Assembly (NCBI GenBank): GCA_947652115.1
Contig: OX393570.1
Location: 13,272,017-13,336,016, forward strand
Origin: Blastomussa wellsi
Lineage: Eukaryota; Cnidaria; Anthozoa; Scleractinia; Plerogyridae
Length of the DNA: 64,000 nucleotides
Reading direction: 5' to 3'
Shown: positions 61,484-64,000 of the stretch, in pieces
Numbering within the stretch: position 1 is the first letter of the stretch
How the letters are laid out: each line of letters begins with the position of its first letter
The notes under the pieces: generated by a model
Seen by the model: the letters and a program-made list of their open reading frames with translations, nothing else
Database searches by the model: none
What the model was told of the DNA's origin: nothing
Made by a program: the position numbers and the translations under genes

Positions 61484-61770
61484 ATTCCATTCGTACCAAT
61501 CGTACACATCGAACCAATCGACCAACGGAATAAAGCTCTCTGAACAGACTCAGGCACATACAAATATATTCTAAGTCCACATAATGACATTCCATTCCAT
61601 TCCATTCGTACCAATCGTACAATCGAACCAATCGACCAACGGAATAAACCCCTCCAAACAGACTCAGGCACATACAAATATATTCTAAGTCCACATAATG
61701 ACATGCAGTTCACCAATCGAATACAAATGGAATGACCGTCTATTCCATTCGTACCAATCGTACAAATAGA
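61484..61770 (+). repeat. Tandem repeat, about 115-bp unit
   Basis: Two nearly full units (starting 61484 and 61599) and a partial third (61742) share ATTCCATTCGTACCAATCG, GACTCAGGCACATACAAATA and AGTCCACATAATGACAT. Similar peptides on both strands are by-products. Confidence 0.88.
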
Positions 61771-63329
61771 ACGCCAAGAAAGGGTAACTCATTCCATTGG
61801 ATTCCGTTTGTGTGTATTGGACAACCCTCATTTTATCATAATGTCACGCTTGCGTTGTTTTTTAGCAACGGATGGTTTAAAAATTTTTGCCATATGGCTT
61901 TGTTATATTCATGTTTAAATGTTTGGAATGCTGTTTTATATAGTCGTAAAAATATTGTCGTCTGCAAAATATGCAAAACTAAATTGAATCTAAAATGTTG
62001 GAGGCGATAAGGCCTTTGTCGATGCCCCATTTGTTAAACGATTTTTCCCCCCTTGGCTCTGTAAAGAACATATTCATTCTTAATCCTTTCAACGTTTTGT
62101 TCAGCAGGTTCTTTTGTAACATCAGGGGATTTCAACCGGTTGAAACATCAACTTGAATCGGTGTTTTTGACCAGACAGCCGAAGCTGTTTTTCCAGAATC
62201 AAAATGTCCAAGGAATCGTTTCAACCCTTGAGAAAATGACCCAGGGTTATTATCATTGGGAGGCGCCATTATATTTTGGGCTTCTTTTAACATTGAGAAA
62301 CCAAGCTGTAATCAAGCGCGGAAAGTCAAGCATGACAAACTTGCTGATTTCAAAGCACACAGATATGTAGAATATAGACAAAAGATAAACTTCTGAAAGA
62401 AACCAGCTGTCAACAGGTAATTGGATAACGAAACTTTCCACAGCGAATGCAAAAGTACCCTATATTTTTATAAATATTTCGCGCTCTTAAAATGGTTCAA
62501 TGCCTTTGGAATTTTCAGGGATGACACATAACATGCTTGACTTTCGATCTAGAGATTTTAAAAAATTATATCGACTAGTTTTTACATAGATGCTTCCATA
62601 TCAAAGACGTTCCTTCTATGAGAAAAATGTCAATGTTAAAGACATTACTTTTGAGTTCGCAGAGAGAAATATAGTGAAGCAAACTGAATGAAACCTTTCA
62701 GGAAAGTTGTTCTATGCCAAAGGTATAAAACATGGAAAGGACATTGTTACAATCTACCGGAAGTCGCTGGAATCACGAACGAATAGATAATGAGGCGAAC
62801 TTGTTAAATTTTGAAAGCAAAATGTTCAACTAGCTTTTTTTCAAAAACGCTCTCATAGAATTTGTTCAAACTTTGCAGTGTCGAAGATCTACATGTATAC
62901 CAGAAGGGACGTTGATTCGTTTTAAAAGTTTAGGTCTGGATTTCGAGAAAAATGCTGATTCTCAGAAACGATGATGTCATCATTTCGTTGCTATGGTAAC
63001 ACCGATGCCATTGAAATCAACATGATGTGTTTGATGTGTGAAAAATCTTGTCCGGCCGACGTAAAACAGCGAAGCTGTAGCCTTTTAAAGCTGGGTTGGT
63101 GTGGTTCTGAGAAACCACCTTAACTTCTTCCAAAATGATTCTTTAGGAAACCTGAATATGATACATTCACCTTTGTACCAAATTACATGAGTCTGATATT
63201 GCTTCGCCTTCATAGTCTTCATGATATAAAATTATATAAAGATATAATTGGTAAAATACTTCCTAAGATTAATGGTGATAGAAAACAAATGATCAGCATT
63301 AACTTTGAATTAAGAAAGATGTTTGAAAT
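61771..63329. other. No gene seen
   Basis: AT-rich sequence; frames are short and have no recognisable motif. Confidence 0.4.
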
Positions 63330-64000
63330 GTTAGGTGTCAGATATAAAAAAAATCGTAGTAACAAAATGAAACCAAATTTCAACCAGATTATGGTTCTGG
63401 ATGAATATCGCGTTGTATTTCTTTTCAAATTTATCTGAAAGTGGACACATATTGATAATGATAGAGTCAAGTACTTTAATGTTGTCCAAAAACTGTCCAT
63501 TATTAAATTCTGGATTCCAGACATTGTTCTCGTAATTCTCGACTCTTGACGAAATGAACTTCTTCATATTCTGCCTGCCCAATTTAGTTGCTCGCAGAAG
63601 TCTGTCTGCATCAGCATCTGGAAGAACAACACCAGTGGTAAGGTTACGAAAGGGAGACCACTGCTAAAGGATTCTCCCAGCTTTTGTACATCTCTTTCAT
63701 CTCTCTCTCCTGCATCTTTGTGTGTTTCAATCCGGTCACAGTTCTCAAGTCCACACATTTTCTTAATTGCCTTTGTCATGGCAGCTCGCTCGTGGATAGT
63801 TAAAAACCATCGATCTACTGCATCTTCATTGGTGCTTAAGCCTACAGTGCCACCTTTTGACTTGGGCCATATCCGGCCAGACTTGTGCAAAAGGCTGATT
63901 TGAGCGGCTCACGCTATGACTTCCAGCAATGAACTCTTGGTAAACTTCTGGATGGCTTGATTCCAACATGTTGATGTCTGAAAGATAGACAGGAGTCCAC
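63330..64000 (-). pseudogene. Fragment of an unnamed repetitive protein family, minus strand
   Basis: Reading from the right edge: WTPVYLSDINMLESSHPEVY and SVSRSNQPFAQVWPDMAQ (63860-64000), then after a frameshift KSKGGTVGLSTNEDAVDRWFLTIHERAAMTKA and RDVQKLGESFSSGL (63660-63880), then LGRQNMKKFISSRVENYENNVWNP (63500-63590). The pattern looks like a real conserved protein with repeated copies in cnidarian genomes, but I cannot name its function. Two or more frameshifts indicate a pseudogene. It continues beyond the window. Confidence 0.5.

Noticed and set aside
61426..61716. Minus-strand ORFs with repeated LRIYLYVPES peptides
   Set aside because: They come from the 115-bp tandem repeat.

Overview
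The window is eukaryotic genomic DNA, almost certainly from a marine invertebrate and most plausibly a cnidarian such as a stony coral. That is inferred from the mix of elements (DIRS, Polinton/Maverick, BEL/Pao, Ty3/gypsy, GIY-YIG retroelement, CR1/L2-like LINE, many foldback MITEs), from consensus GT-AG introns, and from the absence of any bacterial gene organisation. No tool was run. Family names come from motifs read in the translations. Several ORFs open at TTG or GTG, so I moved starts to ATG where one exists.

Host gene. Five short plus-strand exons (2673-2757, 2990-3079, 17778-17825, 57489-57567, 59804-59863) keep one reading frame across four consensus introns. They encode part of a seven-transmembrane receptor of the cAMP-receptor-like/GPR157 type, from the end of TM3 to intracellular loop 3. 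Almost everything else between 2.7 and 59.9 kb is transposon-filled intron of this one gene: an intron of 14.7 kb and one of 39.7 kb.

Layout. 1-1.94 kb: 3' end of a Ty3/gypsy element with LTR. 3.43-10.38 kb: a DIRS-type tyrosine-recombinase retrotransposon on the minus strand with both terminal repeats and its internal complementary region, broken by a 2.17-kb TA-flanked foldback element. 10.46-16.37 kb: a pair of inverted repeats enclosing a decayed BEL/Pao element and a GIY-YIG retroelement tail. 16.99-17.55 kb: a TTAA foldback MITE. 18.32-29.83 kb: a decayed Polinton with terminal inverted repeats and a 6-bp target duplication, carrying a nested LINE. 29.8-34.2 kb: MITEs and unassigned DNA. 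34.2-51.75 kb: two diverged Polinton-like elements in mirror-image, convergent order (copy A plus strand, copy B minus strand) meeting near 44.95 kb, where A's DNA polymerase B tail abuts B's integrase tail. 53.4-56.6 kb: an integrase tail and a DNA polymerase B of a second lineage. 57-64 kb: a MITE copy, two host exons, a gypsy RT remnant, a tandem repeat and a fragment of an unnamed repetitive family.

How the parts relate. The Polinton-like elements carry the expected virus-like set: protein-primed DNA polymerase, RVE integrase, packaging ATPase, cysteine protease (Polinton 1 only) and structural-type genes. All copies seen have stops, frameshifts or deletions, so none looks autonomous. Copies A and B share an unusual TATA-like motif placed a few bases before many start codons. 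The host receptor gene may still be functional if these introns are spliced out.
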